DNA of 64,000 nt. It comes from Portunus trituberculatus (taxonomy: Eukaryota > Arthropoda > Malacostraca > Decapoda > Portunidae). The first letter of the stretch is position 1. Each line of letters opens with the position of its first letter. Positions 62,463-64,000 of this stretch are shown piece after piece. The translations under genes and the position numbers were made by a program. The notes under the pieces were generated by a model. It worked only from the letters and a program-made list of their open reading frames with translations. It searched no databases and was not told the DNA's origin. The stretch is taken from NCBI RefSeq assembly GCF_017591435.1, contig NC_059300.1, positions 23,037,890 to 23,101,889 on the forward strand. The letters are read 5' to 3'.

Positions 62463-64000
62463 TTTTTTTTTATACAGGAGAGAAGGCCAACCAAGGGCAA
62501 CGCAATATTAAAAAAAAAAGGCCAACTTGAATGTTGGTTTTCTAAAAGATAAGTAAAGAGTTAGCCAGAATTAGGGAACAAATCTCTTGATATCTCCCTC
62601 TTTAAAGAAGTCAAGTCGTAGGAAGACTGAAATACAAAAGCAGATAAGGAGTCCCAAAGTTTACCAGAGAAAGCTTGTATGAATGATTGAGAGTACTTGT
62701 TAACTCTTGCGTTAGAGTGTTGGACAGAATAGGGATGAGAGAAAGAAGAAAGCTTTGTGAAGCGAGGCAGCAGGAGGAGGAGAAGCATGCAGTTAGCAAG
62801 ATCAGTAGAACAGTTAACATGAAAATAGCAATAAAAGATAGAAAGAGATGCAACATTTCGGCGGTGAGAAAGCGGCTGAAGACAGTCAGAGGAGAGGAGT
62901 TGATGAGACGAAAAGCTTTTGATTCCATCCTATCTAATAAAACTGTGTGAGTGGAACCCCCCCCCTTCCCCAAACATGCGAAGAGTACTCCATACAGGAT
63001 AAGGCCCTTGTACAGAGTAAGCAGTTGGAGGGGCGAGAAAAACTGGCGGAGACGCCTCAGAACGCCTAACTTCATAGAAGCTGTTTTAGCAAGAGATGAG
63101 ATGTGAAGTTTCCAGTTAAGATTATGAGTAAAGGACAGACCGAGGATATTCAGTATGGAAGAGGGAGATAGTTGAGTGTCATTGAAGAAGAGGGAATAGT
63201 TGTCTGGAAGGTTGTGTCGAGTTGATAGATGGAGGAATTGAGTTTTTGAGGCATTGAAAACTACTAGATTTTCTCTGCCCCAATCGGAAATCTTAGAAAG
63301 ATCAGAAGTCAGGCGTTCTGTGGCGTCCCTGCGTGATCTGTTGACTTCCTGAAGGGTTGGTCGTCTCTGAAAGGACGTGGAAAGATGTAGGGTGGTATCA
63401 TCAGCGTAGGAGTGGATAGGGCAAGAAGTTTGGTTAAGAAGATCATTAATGAATAATAGAAAGAGAGTGGGTGACAGGACAGAACCCTGAGGAACACCAC
63501 TATTAATAGATTTAGGAGAAGAACAGTGGCCGTCTACCACAGCAGCAATAGAACGGTCGGAAAGGAAACTTGAGATAAAGTTGCAGAGAGAAGGATAGAA
63601 ACCGTAGGAGGGCAGTTTTGAAATCAAAGCTTTATGCCAGACTCTATCAAAAGCTTTTGATATGTCTAACGCGACAGCAAAAGTTTCACCGAAATCTCTA
63701 AAAGAGGATGACCAAGACTCAGTAAGGAAAGCCAGAAGATCACCAGTAGAGCGACCTTGACGGAAGCCATACTGGCGATCAGACAGAAGATTGTGAAGTG
63801 ACAGATGTTTGAGAATCTTCCTATTCAGGATAGATTAAAAAAAACTTTAGACAAGCAAGAGATTAAAGCTATAGGACGGTAGTTTGAGGATTAGAACGGT
63901 CACCCTTTTTAGGAACAGGCTGAATGTAGGCAAACTTCCAGCAAGAAGGAAAGGTAGAAGTCGATAGACAAAGTTGAAAGAGTTTGGCCAGGCAAGGTGC
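62463..64000 (-). mobile_element. BS-like LINE copy 3 (5' end beyond window)
   Basis: The minus-strand element ends at an A tail (seen as T run 62462-62472) and continues past the right edge. It is about 95 percent like copy 1 by eye, with long shared stretches (for example around 63300-63800 and 820-1320). Several small indels separate the two. Confidence 0.92.
62611..63627 (-). pseudogene. BS-like reverse transcriptase, 338-codon open piece
   Basis: The longest intact RT piece of this family here. It begins ISKLPSYGFYPSLCNFISSF, then SGVPQGSVLSPTLFLLFIND near 63500, catalytic YADDTTLHLSTSFQRRPTLQ near 63410, NILGLSFTHNLNWKLHISSL near 63130 and the family C-terminus. Compared with 59436-59730, the last 90 residues are in the wrong frame, so a frameshift lies near 62870-62980 and the protein end is scrambled. 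The upstream RT blocks continue past the fragment in other frames. Confidence 0.88.

Overview
This is a window of animal nuclear DNA. Coding exons are split by GT..AG introns, tRNA-derived SINEs and many families of non-LTR retrotransposons are present, and simple repeats (CA, TA, GA, AAG) are very abundant. The repeat mix (CA-tailed CR1-like LINEs, pogo/Tigger relatives, huge microsatellites) is what I would expect of a crustacean, probably a decapod. That taxonomic call is inference. There are no operons, CRISPR arrays or prokaryotic signals, and no tRNA or rRNA gene that I would call real.

Two host genes can be recognised, both on the minus strand and both almost hidden by repeats. (1) A complete FAM136A gene: four phase-0 coding exons at 55073-54987, 49462-49322, 42723-42646 and 17871-17755. 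They join into a 140-residue protein with four CX3C motifs, spread over 37.3 kb. (2) Two adjacent exons (62114-61918 and 61738-61650) encoding most of a Reeler (reelin-type) domain. The rest of that gene is outside the window or unrecognised.

Layout. 1-3290: minus-strand non-LTR element ('BS-like'; more copies at 50.25, 56.3, 59.4 and 62.5-64 kb). 3305-6755: plus-strand LINE with RT, RNase H and CCHC finger, cut by a 221-bp hAT-type MITE. 6.8-17.7 kb: sparse DNA with a Harbinger MITE inside a SINE, a CA-flanked SINE, Tigger ends, long TA tracts and a broken Tc1-like element. 17.7-55.1 kb: FAM136A, whose introns hold eleven CR1-like LINE copies (a-k below). 55.9-58.9 kb: Harbinger ends and a degraded BS-like copy. 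60.55-61.26 kb: a 711-bp TA tract. 61.6-62.1 kb: the Reeler exons.

The main structural discovery is how the CR1-like LINEs and one SINE family are arranged. Nearly every copy ends in a (CA)n tail and also begins exactly at a (CA)n tract, giving head-to-tail chains joined only by CA repeats (26.6-37.9 kb and 42.75-49.14 kb on plus; 23.3-17.9 kb on minus). LINE subfamilies with unrelated 3' UTRs share the same last ~16 bases, ACAACTAGGTAAATAC, before the CA tail. The simplest reading is a LINE, with a SINE passenger, that primes on TG/CA microsatellites and makes its own new target sites. DNA transposons (Tigger, piggyBac, hAT, Harbinger, Tc1) are layered on top, often with exact target duplications that give their order of insertion.
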